From: Schizochytrium sp. CCTCC M209059
Lineage: Eukaryota > Sar > Bigyra > Thraustochytrida > Thraustochytriidae
Assembly (NCBI GenBank): GCA_000818945.1
Contig: KN805372.1
Coordinates: forward strand, 808,125 to 872,124
Direction: 5' to 3'
Length of the DNA: 64,000 nt
Shown: piece after piece, positions 28,501 through 36,720 of the stretch
Numbering within the stretch: position 1 is the first letter of the stretch
How the letters are laid out: every line of letters starts with the position of its first letter
Position numbers and translations under genes: made by a program
Notes under the pieces: generated by a model
What the model saw: the letters and a program-made list of their open reading frames with translations, nothing else
Told to the model about the DNA's origin: nothing
The model's database searches: none

Positions 28501-31080
28501 TTATTGAGGAGTCAGTTTGCGAAGAGCGACCCAGATATTGGGGCCGTTGCCCTCTGTTGCCAGGATCCCTGCAAATTCTTTGTTGAGATCCTGCGTCAGA
28601 CCACTACGTTCGACATTGCGAACCTCATTGAGCACGGCATTGTGGAACTTGTGTTACTTCGCCTCGGAGACCTGAGTGGCGAACTTCCGGGCCTTACAAG
28701 CGCCCTTGAAGCGCGCCAAGCACAGTATGATCGTCGTTATCTTGCTATTCGAGGCATTTACGCGACTACGGTAGCGGAAAGCGGCCAGATTTCAGAAGCG
28801 AGTTCAGGCGAAGCTGGCAGTCAAGGTGCAGCAGCAACGTTGGCGAAGCCGACGGACTTCTCCTTTGGCGATCTCGTGGAATCTAAGAGCTTGAATCCAC
28901 GATCAGACAGCTGGCGTCTCGCGATTGTGTGTCGTCCGTGCCAAAATGGGAGTCTCATTTTGAACTATGGGAATGGCATCTTTGACTACGAGGCCCCATT
29001 GGACATGGTCCGCGGTTTCTTGCCCGCTTCTGAGGATTTCGATCAACGCGATGGGTCTGCAACATTACGCACAGGGAACGTCGTTGATACTGCCGAAGTC
29101 AAGAGAAGCAGGAGCAGTAGGAGCAGTAGTAGTAGCTCGACTGCAGGCGAAGAGGTCTCGCTCTGGAAACCTGGCTATGGCAGTGGAGATAACCGCGATA
29201 GGGATTTTGACAATGTCGCGCACGAAGAGGCTCTGCAGAAGCGCCGAGCTGGTCAAACGCAAGTACTCTGCATACTTTACGAGATGATGGAAAGCGCCCA
29301 TGGTCATGACGGCGCTCTCTTCGCCGCGGAAGTTCGCAAATCATGCTTTACGTTGGTTGCGCATGAGAACTTGTTCGGAAACACGCTCAAATCCCTCATC
29401 GACAACGCTGAGCTCGTGTTGATTTTGTTGCGCATTTGCAAGAACATCTTGACACGAGCCGAATTTGAGTCCTTGCGGCACTTTGAGGCTAAGGGCCGAT
29501 GGTCTGTTGCAAAGCTCGTGCAGTCTCTGGCCGATGACCTGCTTGAAGATCTCGAGGACGCTATATGCACCGAGTGTGAAGAAGATGGGGGGCTTCTTTC
29601 TTTTGCAGCCGAATCGACCGGATGTGAGGTACCAGAGATTGTGCTGTTGGAATCTCTGGTTGAGGTGCTGAAGGAAAGCCGCATGGCTCTTACGGCATGT
29701 GCTGCCGCGGAAACTTGCTCCGCGGAAACTTGCTCAGCAAACAAGGATGCTGGCAACCATCGGGCAGATGAAGTTTCGAAGCCGTCAACATCGACTCTGG
29801 CGAGTGCGTATGAGAAGACGCTTGGAGCTCTGATATTTGGGTCTGCGCATTATGGCCGTGATTCTACTAGAGAAGGCAGCGAGGAGATTCAAGGGCAAGG
29901 TACAAAGACCGAATCATATTCAGAGTCTCTTGCAAATGCTGCTCCGTCTGCTGAAGATGCTCCAGCAAAAGCGAGCGGTGCAACTGCAAGTGTCAAATCA
30001 AAAACCAGCGAGGAAGAAAATAGTCTTTTGTCGGACGCTACTGGTCAGGCCGTCGCTCAAGGTGAAGAAAGCGTCGCGCCACCAAGTGAAGAAGGTTGCA
30101 CGGGGGCAAGTTTATCGTCAATGTCCCATACTCACGAGAGTAAAGCAGGTTCATTTGCATTGATGTCCAAGGCGCAAGCGAGCGGTGAAGAAGAAAGCGA
30201 CGCCGTAAAGGAAAGTCAAATTGTTGCGTCAAAAGGTACGAGCACGATCAAAACCGTAAAAGCATCTGTGTCAAAAGTTCGCAGTTCATGGGCCGCACAT
30301 TACTTTGCTGATAAGAAAGACTCCGAGAGTGAAGGCAAGACGGCACGGACGCGGGCCATACGCTTGAATAGAGAGGTGCGATCTCTGCGTAAGTTATTGC
30401 CCGTGCACTGGGGTTCGTCGATTGCGGTTCGAATCGATGAACGGCAGCCATTTTTTATGCAAGCGATCATTCTCGCTCCGGGAGGGACGCCGTACGATTC
30501 TGGTTGCTTTTTGTTCGACATCTATGTTCCGCCAGAGTATCCGAGTAAGCCACCAAAGGTGCAGAGCATGACGACCGGAAATGGGTTAGTGCGCTTCAAC
30601 CCCAATTTATATGCGAATGGCAAGGTCTGCCTTTCTCTACTCGGGACGTGGCGAGGTGGCGCGACGAAAAATGAGATGTGGACGAAGAAATCGACCTTGA
30701 TTCAAGTGCTCGTGTCGATCCAAAGCGCGATTCTTGGAGCGGAATTCCCTTACTTTAATGAGCCAGGCGCTGAGGAAGAGTGGGGCACTGCCAGAGGACG
30801 TCGCGAGCGACGCCTTCACGCAAATGGCGGATATGAGAAGCTTCGCGAGAGCACAATTCAACATGCCATCATTGCGCAGATTCTGGATCCTCCGCGATTC
30901 TTTGAGGATCTTGTACGCGAGCATTTTCGGCTCAAGTGCAATTATATTCAGACGACTGTACAAGGCTGGGTTGCTGAGGCCGAGGAGTTTGGTCCATCAA
31001 CCCATCTAACCAATCTCAGGGCCCTACAGAAGGAGCTGACGTTTGTGTTAGATAGTCTTGTCAACTCCAAGAAGGCCTAG
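16576..31080 (+). CDS. Giant BIRC6/BRUCE-like E2 ubiquitin-conjugating enzyme with UBR box
   Basis: 4834 residues from the ATG at 16576, close to human BIRC6 (about 4850), with no introns. The C-terminal E2 domain (about 4595-4785) has PGGTPYDSGCFLFDIYVP, PPKVQ, the FNPNLYANGKVCLSLLGTW active-site region (catalytic Cys about 4685) and the extra helices of the BIRC6/UBE2O class. A UBR box (about 3718-3790) reads WYTCLTCK, then GCCVACAAVCHEGH and FYCDC, and closely follows the UBR4 type. Weaker calls: a ubiquitin-like segment near 201-270, a discoidin-like beta domain near 2686-2780 (VVDLGTICHLSEIQLDF) and an SPRY-like domain near 3362-3480. I see no BIR zinc domain. Long helical regions between suggest armadillo repeats. 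It probably acts as a combined E2/E3 in the cytosol; substrate choice through the UBR box is inference. Confidence 0.9.
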   Translation: MDPPLASQRGADAAQHARHVGSASVIHDESGMLRDHLLSQVVDACQLGGDHGNRFVLIVTETSSHCEWIVFCEHLLISEQIRVLWTHALPGTSSRVATLDESVLVVSTDGVQCILHMDEDTGAFPFCGLAYPAHIPLSATHIERLLAALSDPLSPEMRLTRWILVQKMRLVKSPTPQTDSEACASKTDAEEGNDKGTQEAVHVQTPIGVFSVPVGLTETIGTLRATFSKTHDLPLEAVRAWSIDSTRTCESQLEDETLLGDLDVKLTPRQVQEGKDDPERLQEHQREEGKLNVDTGKAENKKKTQKDTFTKNPRNEEEVFAEIFLDVDVPTPHLDEMRTELEQLRQVVQSNSLPSPASWKQAPLSFNGLITHGGKLELAACFAAADLLNAPALVSFAIIAEYVRVRAALCHLGAKKRNNAESLPAPAPNMGIILPNDKDILLRNEIFREVSLWERADRTTKPPHSVRPRNAARHGAFLETRTQETPGGPCVTRWDYQSTRKENARSSKDERTQIIRNMGECFSSAMFGSSLLPQHGSYTESTEPPPERTLSSCIKSVVPSCLARNAACAASVHCEWSEQTQQRPQPRAPCAFLRTFAPSSQSFGSAYLHVDTNGRCELRANIIGLACVADGLLDVPGEVIDIGFTTLTSTQRAGFRFFKCVRSYNIYAAPSVRASLLPLPWQQMDQDVTSESSRSAHERFLDSALVSDAFRIRSAVAGECAMVSEIVSSTIVYAVSLTKRACILSAFTFQWESRTEYAVVLTRAKETSENDQGQSQPVRAMKLLWRKRILSTPDNVLAVHCDVSSHDMTLHALWVLVHAPEANGMALYRYDLCAEKCAPRQSVIVPGPHAEGANMRIVTSESLVVILDDSGTSWAFFRESLQHLEQFCQQPHDVHSHSGTSPSRSTEKASLAIVPLARENCLSFIVRSDTRYTLEPLPARTTPLKVSIPHDLPFDPRSIDRSRGFSFRLEVPPSMNSTEVACDDFASGFFTLDPKKTPSSALSLEFTGVVCLREICVDLHASLPARLATIYASHRLRSVTFRIILKLRNEQGQLVETCVKEVCVAAKTGENTLAAPHVHRRAQTQLWSKEQLHGSPPKELVSESTEMAKEKGEPATAEDTESLYNGPWCAKFRNNEVRSVDIYIESASKGDLCDVRGLCVLFCVTPKGWPRTAEHEARYYDPPPAVDMIDWIDPQRALDDTEAESAQPFIPQEDLFLVEDRADNVERVNSLPRKILVSSCVRSILAGEIWKRQSSEIGVPFPPPKLRSESVLATLEKIHQVNDVSAHSLHMFFDYFVHRSKSYVPESDWHRYVDVLCNIGKELVKVRNEDPNAYHKMLCTHFFKRDSQSHELFSRRVYELVDDVPGWTLQSLLWPTKTAVDPVTARRRVLSSQNVSWRHIFSEPAKYAVEISYTQKKIFGNDDTMNLHCITDAEANQVWDSLRRALGLEGQGLLPVPRCDDNAEPCENKSLTTAAARLVFHNPCSKLLSPDLGTHIELRCDLPPKPKCSAKSQILQFAFEATNGTMEEPPLIIALECVLKFFKAENPRRFGDLAICESRASLYCFSSAELTRKACRSNVDNAPGLTTFGRLLCENHNTEGRDQMHLNFNCETPIRARFLLLVIHVRGPCRVMNVHLKGTSLVPEARSAPTTATLQRAQELREKVGRLFQERKRALMSFLETNARRWELRGTPSKGDIRTFKEAATSLRCLQKLYTAASRNLRAHADVAAAFASNDPLAEKRVIWRANDGDVVNDEDDPSSVNALAIARLRLCAEEVFKFIERAIGRRHLENEHIMSLLRSFVFFGSSQNLSQDCAELLRYRLKLQPHLIGDILSFEALQHPVGDGNWIKFGSASALFNVMPGNRWTETKLAALINVLLAVELFLERALPFDVVTSVLRDILESNIGLFLRSGTIRVKSPTTESERVHYSNFRKIAQITLRLFARIHSPQAPSWDSSLWSCREEISRLLNTIILFGKGEFPFDAAFQQNDFFILSDMLFGTALSGLPYCSLIADEDIGESLLNMMVAEDGYVPETLTKMAYQAPVSRRVMEAITFSRYDRFPIPAETLRAIVRYASTSVVDAVCWTLTLSILRQLETSAVAEILSLDLRLAIRQHLLVSDTVEDTLQLAFKLREYWLVSSGKVDTSRDPPSAADGNGPRKQESSADVVQAEKHGETVIVETERGETTDNARNAAQDQDMLTMSAHCDGILLDVLHAGERAPPELLLFFVTQLQIHFQRISFAKMEVGSSLRLGLVSFFNHSLWRILSTRKDARRKAERKAEAASLAAKKTRGCNEVRQAETRILVDIKAVKDAVAGSSKDPEAANLPDVLATPQSQNSGDKEAFGEGVAVSPSFLTPPGGSNIIPGLAASSSKKSKDTEASSEFGHESTFSLFEDESSSDSRRTENRSAEHNVPAVVEEDLVLILFTISQMRDVRDLIRIDNVVRILCECLSLDTPVKKDQEWLYFNELAASLNIDEHMVGGETRKHETVLVANARHAASASLRAFLMRLGEGHPATVAQTCVEALSTQGVYQKEFVADALLYIVKSFPEACAHLTSSRAVSTLSHLIASGHMSVKRSVSPAATDAASCAQNEIERDSPARKEVEGFLAETLQTRLGLRVSGLEVQDIWNCHSAPDSIAPAWLKGTLVTLPPRLQILSRPEHRKFVLFMNKHLQTDPKRNKSGPGVRVHFPKGLTGFRNFQFVVDLGTICHLSEIQLDFDDTSAISPPSEVRVYVGATESPLQEVAAQRAIPIRAVRSFRFRFSKQSPAVGRYVRLVWPEPDDVNTPSCPDEFRSYLIKMLRFVGKRHSEVRAEGMSQTSKRVRLSSSEARLVAEALIEVNASSSCFLSPLQGAQIRQCLLRWTCLHSLPSSFAKLAGLVKFPAAEVRDNAEHVRELFSQIVLQLGLMDGRISSDVELPVRVRNALPQRLNALSNASEGARRMSACAWGLRTLLRSATMGQVFDVVEFALERICLFGEETGTRNALAGVEILEVAAESFFLCTKRELRPSSVCEESRAIQLAFCLAENLQRIWLHPDFVASQAQMSNTSLPGGCSDESRIYGCLILASFARRIGIAIVQTLTQLAGAFPQIVGAVGEKILAFSRADAGDFMSNGTMWSSVHAQHLANEAQNAIVAPSTRPSMELCVLLHCAAGRMSESKCLEFAQDAFDAVTTGASDRTRGLQILSLLSENGPLAVRTWIGERVVDLAEIASSGGLDEDATGLTARTLGSVLRRDPESNPILSTFSSWIRQKLENCETTHWQGDDSLAEKDDDTRARVLFLLMKTVQWMEHAPVCAWPGDAVGSTELIQLTRLKDSQWATAKDLAEPPSRILRTFCWTLRNFASPISEVGPCGELVPRNLHGKWNTSPGVEPMQGNNVYEFDVTCEKDEDDKREVCVGIADMEEPIAWTSTSILWWGVRGKYLWHGAGTTNKTFCFEKRVSFRLDLAKGCLWIAPDGDWGSAHVFENIPCDRKYIATVSLEAPKFRKYLRGELQGFHPGQRMIKCQAVERLPIRILMLWEWHVSRLEALELASKTYDNDDDEEEGLAAAQQTSRNGPENGWTSDQQIDKERAALANYRVSAVRKKIQELKDGARSLAREPPRTFVESLQLGHTLQNGRQMLNFPVSPYDHIWRTHSPWSGDANDYAWVLRPFPVISLQNNAGPTLIRASLGLALGDCASLTAPMMQVSRWQIMLGRLRKLSATSETEKTDFSHRELRFQPCSIAHTGKKYSTQTWYTCLTCKLSGGLGCCVACAAVCHEGHTLEEKTSRFGFYCDCNIETSLCKCLHDSSYALTATASAGCGSMQDISVSWKPATNDVVKEDVALLCSTVSSAVGPFKYCLRRDSALLGHLVHALEDKLLSDFSTSLWEHAMRRLKPQDTPESFYESDAVSTIKGFFISDSRSDANGTCREPRRRPRVCMEGTPTRPETRDPFYERGRFFGDGDDWMRWLMHFRVASKAIFPELLGHETVFEIFYSLLRSQFAKSDPDIGAVALCCQDPCKFFVEILRQTTTFDIANLIEHGIVELVLLRLGDLSGELPGLTSALEARQAQYDRRYLAIRGIYATTVAESGQISEASSGEAGSQGAAATLAKPTDFSFGDLVESKSLNPRSDSWRLAIVCRPCQNGSLILNYGNGIFDYEAPLDMVRGFLPASEDFDQRDGSATLRTGNVVDTAEVKRSRSSRSSSSSSTAGEEVSLWKPGYGSGDNRDRDFDNVAHEEALQKRRAGQTQVLCILYEMMESAHGHDGALFAAEVRKSCFTLVAHENLFGNTLKSLIDNAELVLILLRICKNILTRAEFESLRHFEAKGRWSVAKLVQSLADDLLEDLEDAICTECEEDGGLLSFAAESTGCEVPEIVLLESLVEVLKESRMALTACAAAETCSAETCSANKDAGNHRADEVSKPSTSTLASAYEKTLGALIFGSAHYGRDSTREGSEEIQGQGTKTESYSESLANAAPSAEDAPAKASGATASVKSKTSEEENSLLSDATGQAVAQGEESVAPPSEEGCTGASLSSMSHTHESKAGSFALMSKAQASGEEESDAVKESQIVASKGTSTIKTVKASVSKVRSSWAAHYFADKKDSESEGKTARTRAIRLNREVRSLRKLLPVHWGSSIAVRIDERQPFFMQAIILAPGGTPYDSGCFLFDIYVPPEYPSKPPKVQSMTTGNGLVRFNPNLYANGKVCLSLLGTWRGGATKNEMWTKKSTLIQVLVSIQSAILGAEFPYFNEPGAEEEWGTARGRRERRLHANGGYEKLRESTIQHAIIAQILDPPRFFEDLVREHFRLKCNYIQTTVQGWVAEAEEFGPSTHLTNLRALQKELTFVLDSLVNSKKA

Positions 31081-32242
31081 TCCGCGTCGCTCACGGTCTT
31101 CTTTTTAAAGGGATGGAGAGAGGGGGAAAGTGTTCTCCCTCTTCCTCTTGGAGGCAAGAAAGAAAGAAAGAAAATTAATCAATATACGCGAACTTTGTTT
31201 TGGATTAACGACTTGTACCCTCCTATGTGTAACGTGTTGCTATGGCAAGTGGGTGACGCAGTATTTGTGGAAGGTAGACACCAGACAACTTCTTTGTGCC
31301 TTCAACGCCATTTTAACTTGCCGGTCGCGATCTGCATTGCGAAGCATAGTGGTTCGGCCTGGCCAGAGAATCAAGCGTCACCAGATTCTTCCTTTGCCGT
31401 TCCCCTCGGCCCCCACCCTCTTCATTCGATTTGCTCGATTGCTGTGTCTTGTCAAAGGAATGGTTGCAAGAAACAAAAGAAGCTCCGTAATTACCGATTC
31501 ATACGTTACTGCCGCCGTAATCATGGCGTCGTCTACTCTCCTGCGTGGGCACAGCGTGGATTCCCAAAGTCTGGCCAAGCCATCTAACGCGGAACGCAGT
31601 ACAATTTGCATCGATCCAACGAACACTCAAAGTAAGCCTGGGCATAATTGTTCATTGTGGAAACAAATTTGGATGGATTCAACGGCCCGGCTAGCATCCG
31701 CGGTGCTGGAAAATATTTGCGCCGCACAGAGACGCAGGCCTACGGCAGCAGAGCGTCGAACTTGGTATTTCGTACATGCCAACTCTGGTCGCCTCGCCCT
31801 GCCAGTGCAGTGTGAATAGCCCGCAACGGTTCTTCGGCGCGGCGCGCTCACCAGGCTCAGCAAAGCTGCCTCGAGTGAGCGAGCGATGATGATCGCGCCG
31901 CGCCGTTCCGTTCCGTGCATTTGGGGGCGTTCTGCACTGTAGCGCAGGGAGCAGTTTCCTCGCGGTCTTCAAGTTCGTTGCCAATTTGGTGCAGTCTGAG
32001 CTCAGAGCGGCGGCGCCAACGGATGCAAGCAAGGCAGTTTCTCCGCAGCCATATCCACTAGCTCCGTGCCATCTCGTGGGTCTCGCTGCCTGGTCTACGC
32101 AAGACAAGCTCTTTATCGTTGATGCACGCACGCGTGCATCTGCCTGCAACTGCACCTGCTCTTGGTCCTGCGTCCACATCCGCATCCCGCATCCGCGTCC
32201 TGCATTCGCATTCCCACCCAAGTTCACCCAGCATGCACGATA

Positions 32243-32280
32243 AATGCATGCATGCATGCATGCATGCATACATGCATGTC
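32243..32280. repeat. (GCAT)n array
   Basis: Seven or so TGCATGCA-type units, self-complementary at every step, with one interruption (ACATGCATG). Confidence 0.93.
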
Positions 32281-32698
32281 CGCACGCGTGCTGGTCCTGT
32301 AACCCGCCAACCAGCCAACCAGCCAACCGACCGGGATAGAGACCCGAGACGCCCGTCGTTGACAATCGCGACGCCGCGTCGCGCCATGCGACGTCGTGCC
32401 CTCCGGCGCCCCCCACCGCCGACCGCGAGTGGGGCCTGCGTGTGTCGCGCTCGCTCGCTCTTGATCGCCCCATGAGTTTGTCTGCCTTCCTCCTCGCGCA
32501 GATTTGGTCCGGCGGCCCTACGCGTCCGCTCCCCCCACAGCGGGTCGCGCCGGAACAGTTTCCTTGAATCTGTGGGGCCAGGTGCGGAGGAACTTTGGGG
32601 CCTCTTGTGGATCCGACATTTGGACCCGGCGGGGCGGTCCTGGGAGATAGTCGCATACTTACTAATGTTACTACGCCAGTCTTCTTCTCCTTCTTCTT

Positions 32699-32703
32699 AA
32701 GCG

Positions 32704-32746
<43 letters not shown>

Positions 32747-32752
32747 GAGCGA
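32699..32752. repeat. (CAAG)n array
   Basis: About twelve AGCAAGCA units ending in GAGCGAGC. This is the same tetranucleotide as the 3781 array, on the opposite strand. Confidence 0.95.
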
Positions 32753-33843
32753 GCACTTCGCGCTTCGTTCCAGCTGGCTGCACGCATGGCTGGCCGGCTG
32801 ACTGACTGGCTGCCTGACGTCGCCGTGCCGGCTGCAGCCTTCCGCGCGGGCCAGGACTCGCGCCCCGGCCGCGAACTCACAGGATCATCCAAGTTCAAGC
32901 GCAAGCTCAAGTTCAAGCTCAAGTTCTTCTTCCTCGCCTGCTTGCTTTGCCGCTGCTCCGCTGCCAGTGAGGCCCCCAAACCCGGGCCCCGCCAAGCTAG
33001 CTACCGCGCCCCGCCGACGCCGCCGCCTGGCGCCGCAGCGCAGGCCGCACTTCGGCCCCGCCGCAGCGGCACGCGCGGTACCGCCCGGCCCCTGGTACGT
33101 ACGCACGTTCGAGAGGCGGGCGAGAGCTGGCCAGGAAGAGCAGCACGGAGCACGGGCTTTACTTTTTGCTGGCTTGCGTGCTTGCTCGTCTTGGACGTGA
33201 TGCTGTCCTGCACTGCAGGCTGAACAGGAATAGCCGCGCCTGTGATCGATCGAGCGAGCGAGCGAGCGATAGCGACGATAGAGGCAGCCTAGCCTCGCTC
33301 TGCCGGTGGATTGGGAGCGTCAGGTTTGCGGGAAAGCTCGTACTTTCGATTTTACATGAAGCCATGCGAAGGCAATGCGAAAGAGAGAAAGAAAGCAGAG
33401 CAGAGCAGAGCAGAGCAGAGCGCCAGGCTGCAACTCCAACCAAGCAGCCGGAACGGATACGTAATCGTCTGGGTGCGGTGGGTGCAAAGCCGTGCAGTAC
33501 ATCGCATCTCGTTCGCACCACTACAGTGCACCGCGGCGCAGTACAATTCTCGCTCGCCACCACCTTTGCGCGGCGGCGAATGCATCCGCCCGGAGACTTT
33601 TCGCCGACCGGGCCCGGGTCCCTCGCCTCGCTCGATCCGCCATCCCCGAGCTCGTTATACCTCCCCGCCTTTCCACCCACCCACCTCGGCCGCTACATCA
33701 TCGTGGCTGGATTTCCCCTCGACGCCGCCGCGGCTGGCCGCACGAGGTACGAAAGAGCCCGCCGCGGCCGCGGAAAGTCACGGTCGCCGCCGCGGCGCGC
33801 GGTCCGGCCGGGGGCCGCGGCTACAAGGCTCGGCGATCGCACG

Positions 33844-33932
33844 GCTTGGCTTGGCATGGCATGGCATGGCATGGCTTGGCTTGGCTTGGCATGGCTTGGC
33901 TTGGCTTGGCATGGCATGGCATGGCATGGCGC
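33844..33932. repeat. GGCTT/GGCAT pentanucleotide array
   Basis: About 17 five-base units alternate between GGCTT and GGCAT in short blocks. The ordered mixture suggests repeated slippage and segmental duplication rather than one expansion. Confidence 0.93.
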
Positions 33933-35084
33933 ACGGCGCCTGGCACAAGGCGCGGCCTGGCACGGCCTGGCGCCGCGGCGAGCGAGGCCTCGCGACCGCC
34001 CGCGCGGGCTGCTGGAAGCGCGGCGGCGGCTGGCGCGAGGAGAGGCCGGTCGGCCCGGGGCCGGCCTGGCTGGGTACTTGGGGCGCCATGACGCTCGTAG
34101 GGCGGGCGGGCTCCTAGGCTGGCTGGCTGGCTGGCACGCGGCGGCGGCATCGCGGCCAGGGCAGGCGCGGCGCCCGAGAACGCCCGCGTCCAGGTGTCGG
34201 TCGCGGCCGGGGCTGGCTGGCTGGCTGGCTGGGCGTGGCGCGCGATGCAGGGGCACGCGGCCGGTGGGGTTGGGAAGGAAATCAAATCTTGCACGCGCTA
34301 GGTCTTAGATTCTTGTTGGCGCTCTTTCTTCTCTTGCCCAGGCTTCGGCTTTGTGTATCTTGTGAACGACGATGGTCCGGCTGTGTAGAACGACCCTCCG
34401 CGCATTGGCGAGAGACTAGAGACTGGCGGGCTCTCCGCGCTCGGCTCGGCTCGGCAAGCTGCGGCAGCGCAGCGAGCGCAACAAGGAGCAGGAAGGCAGG
34501 TCGTGCTCGAAGCCTGGTCCGGGCCTCCCGAGCCTGGTCCTGGCGCCTCCGCGGAGGAAGCGCGCGAGCTCGGGAGGCGGCGGTCACAGGGCTGCCGCGC
34601 GCCTTCCGGCCATTCCTGCCAAGTTTTCCACGTGGCCGGCCGGCCGTGCTGCCTCTGACGAACACCGGGACCTGCGATGCGAGGCAGGCTTCGTTCGTCA
34701 TGCGAGCATCCGTGCTACGCGGTGTGGACGAACACGTCACGGTCACGTGCGCGGTGTGGCTGCTGCGCTCGCTCGAGCGCCGCCTGTGAGTGAGCGCGGC
34801 CGTGCTCCAAGACGGGGAGCTCGAGCTCAAGCTTGCGACTCTTGCGACTCTTGCGACGATGCGCGATGCGACTCGGGCTGCATTCATGATCCATCCCACG
34901 CGGACATTTCCACGCCTCGACCTCGATGCACGAGCGCGTCCGGGCCGAGGTCCGCACTCGCGACAGCGCTCGAAGCCTGGCCGCGCGACGGCTCGAGCGG
35001 CCACCTCCCGGCCGACCTGGACGTGCATCCACGCAGCCATGGCAGCTGGCTGGCTGGCGGGCGTCAAGGCCGGGCCAGCACCCG

Positions 35085-35135
35085 CTCGCTTGCTTGCTTG
35101 CTCGCTTGCTCACTTGCTTGCTTGCTTGCTTGCTT
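35085..35135. repeat. (GCTT)n array, imperfect
   Basis: TTGCTTGC units with GCTC variants, about 12 copies. Confidence 0.9.
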
Positions 35136-35619
35136 GGCGCAGGGCGCCGGAGACTGGCGCCGGGGCATGGCGATGGCGAGCGGCGCTGGAGAGCGGCCGG
35201 CCCGGCGAGCGGAGGCGCGGAGGCCGCGAGGTCGTCGGACGCGCCTGCGAAACGCGCACGCGCAGGAGGCGAGGCGAGGTGGAGCCCGCGGCGCGCAGGG
35301 GGCGGAGAGGTTTGATGATGAGGGATGAATGGATGAGTGGATGATGGCGATGCAGCGCACGCGCGGGCGCGCAGGCGCGGCAGGAGGGCGAGGCGCGGCA
35401 GCGGGCGGCGGGACGGCGCGGAGGCCGGGAGAGAGGGCTGCGAGGGCGCGGGCTCGAGCGCCTGCGAGGCGGGGAGGGGTGCCCCGGATCGGCGGCGGTC
35501 CGGGCGGCGGCGTTGGGACAATTCGAGGTTGACACCGTGCATGCCTTTTGCCCCGGCTGGCGGAAGTGAAAGAAATGAAAGAAAATGAAAGAAAGAACCA
35601 CAGGGAATGAATGACAGTA

Positions 35620-35715
35620 TATAAATGAATGAATGAATGAATGAATGAATGAAGGAAAGAAAAAATGAGTGAAGGAAGGAAGGAAGGAAGGAAGGAAGGA
35701 AGGAAGGAAGGAAGG
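35620..35715. repeat. (GAAT)n then (GGAA)n arrays
   Basis: About eight GAAT units at 35625-35655 are followed by about ten AAGG units at 35672-35714. The second tract is pure purine on one strand and mirror-symmetric, a form that can adopt triplex DNA. Confidence 0.93.
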
Positions 35716-35867
35716 ACGGGAAGGACGGGAAGGGAAGGGGAGAGAGCGTTAGAGACGAAAAAGAAAACGTGGGGGTGGAGATGATGAATGCACGCACGAA
35801 AGCAGCAATGGCAAAAAGCAGCGCAGAAACGCGGCCTCCGCCCCGGTTTGTGCCGTGGGGTGCGTCG

Positions 35868-35925
35868 ACGCGACGCGACGCGACGCGGCCCGACACGACA
35901 CGACTCGACCCGACACGACTCGTGC
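35868..35925. repeat. CGACN pentanucleotide array
   Basis: Units GCGAC, ACGAC and TCGAC in mixed order. The same family occurs at 37107-37160 and in a shorter form near 45790. Confidence 0.88.
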
Positions 35926-36565
35926 CGTTTCATGGCAGTGGCCAGCCGGAGCGTTGGAGACGAGACGAGCTGCAGCCGCAGCCGCAGCCACAGCCGCGCG
36001 GCGCAGCTGGCTGCGCATGCACGCGGAATGTCCCCCAACGCAAGAAAGTAGGAGCTAGCCGAAGCTAGCCTGAGCAGGCTGGAGCAACCTGGGGCGAGCT
36101 AACGAACTAGAGCGCGTTAATCAAAGCTGGCCGGCGGGGGATGAGGCGAAATGCCGGGCGCGGTTCATCCGCCATGATCGACGAAGGAGTGAATTTGGCC
36201 GCACGTTGCTGTCGCATACGTTTCATTGCTGCTAGTGCGATATGCACGCAGATGCACAGATAGATGCACGTGAATGCATGTGTATGCGTGCAGCTGCAGA
36301 TGCTGATTCGCGCCCTTTCGAAGGTGGGCAGAAGACTCCCGAGTTCGCTGGCGGATCGATGAACGGTTGGTTCTTGGGAGGAGTACGTAGTTTGTTTTCT
36401 CGTGTGTCTGTTTGTTTCTTTGTTTCTTTGTTTCTTTGTCTGTTTCTTTGCTTGTTTTTCCCGTGTGTTTCTTCGTTCTGACGCCGCGGTTTTGGCGTTG
36501 CTCGCGTGGTTCTTGCTCGGCCTCGGGAAGGAAGAGCTTGCAGGCGACTCGACTACTCTCGGCCC

Positions 36566-36720
36566 AAACATGCGATCGATCGATCGATCAAAGGCAAACG
36601 GCAAGACATCTTGCCTGGCCGAGTTCAGCGGCTGCACTGCGCTCGCCGGCGCAGATCAATCGCTCGATCCATCGATTGATCGATCGATCCATCGCTCGAT
36701 CGATTGACCAGTCGATTGAC
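36566..36720. repeat. ATCG/GATC-rich tract
   Basis: Two blocks, (GATC)4 near 36571 and a longer degenerate (ATCG/ATCC)n near 36656-36720, together carry about a dozen GATC sites in 155 bp. A third (ATCG)n block lies at 37938-37962. Confidence 0.88.

Noticed and set aside
31130..31819. 229-codon plus-strand frame after the giant gene
   Set aside because: It begins at a non-ATG codon, has no conserved-looking segment, overlaps other open frames of similar quality and lies in the 3' flank of the E2 gene.
33166..34308. Long frames of 380, 268 and 261 codons in the 33-35 kb interval
   Set aside because: They are translations of microsatellites and GC-biased DNA (runs such as LAWHGMAWLG), open in several frames at once.
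34715..36038. Minus-strand frames of 393 and 324 codons
   Set aside because: Repeat-derived sequence (SFLPSFLPSFL, FIHSFIHSF) from the GGAA and GAAT arrays; not protein-like.
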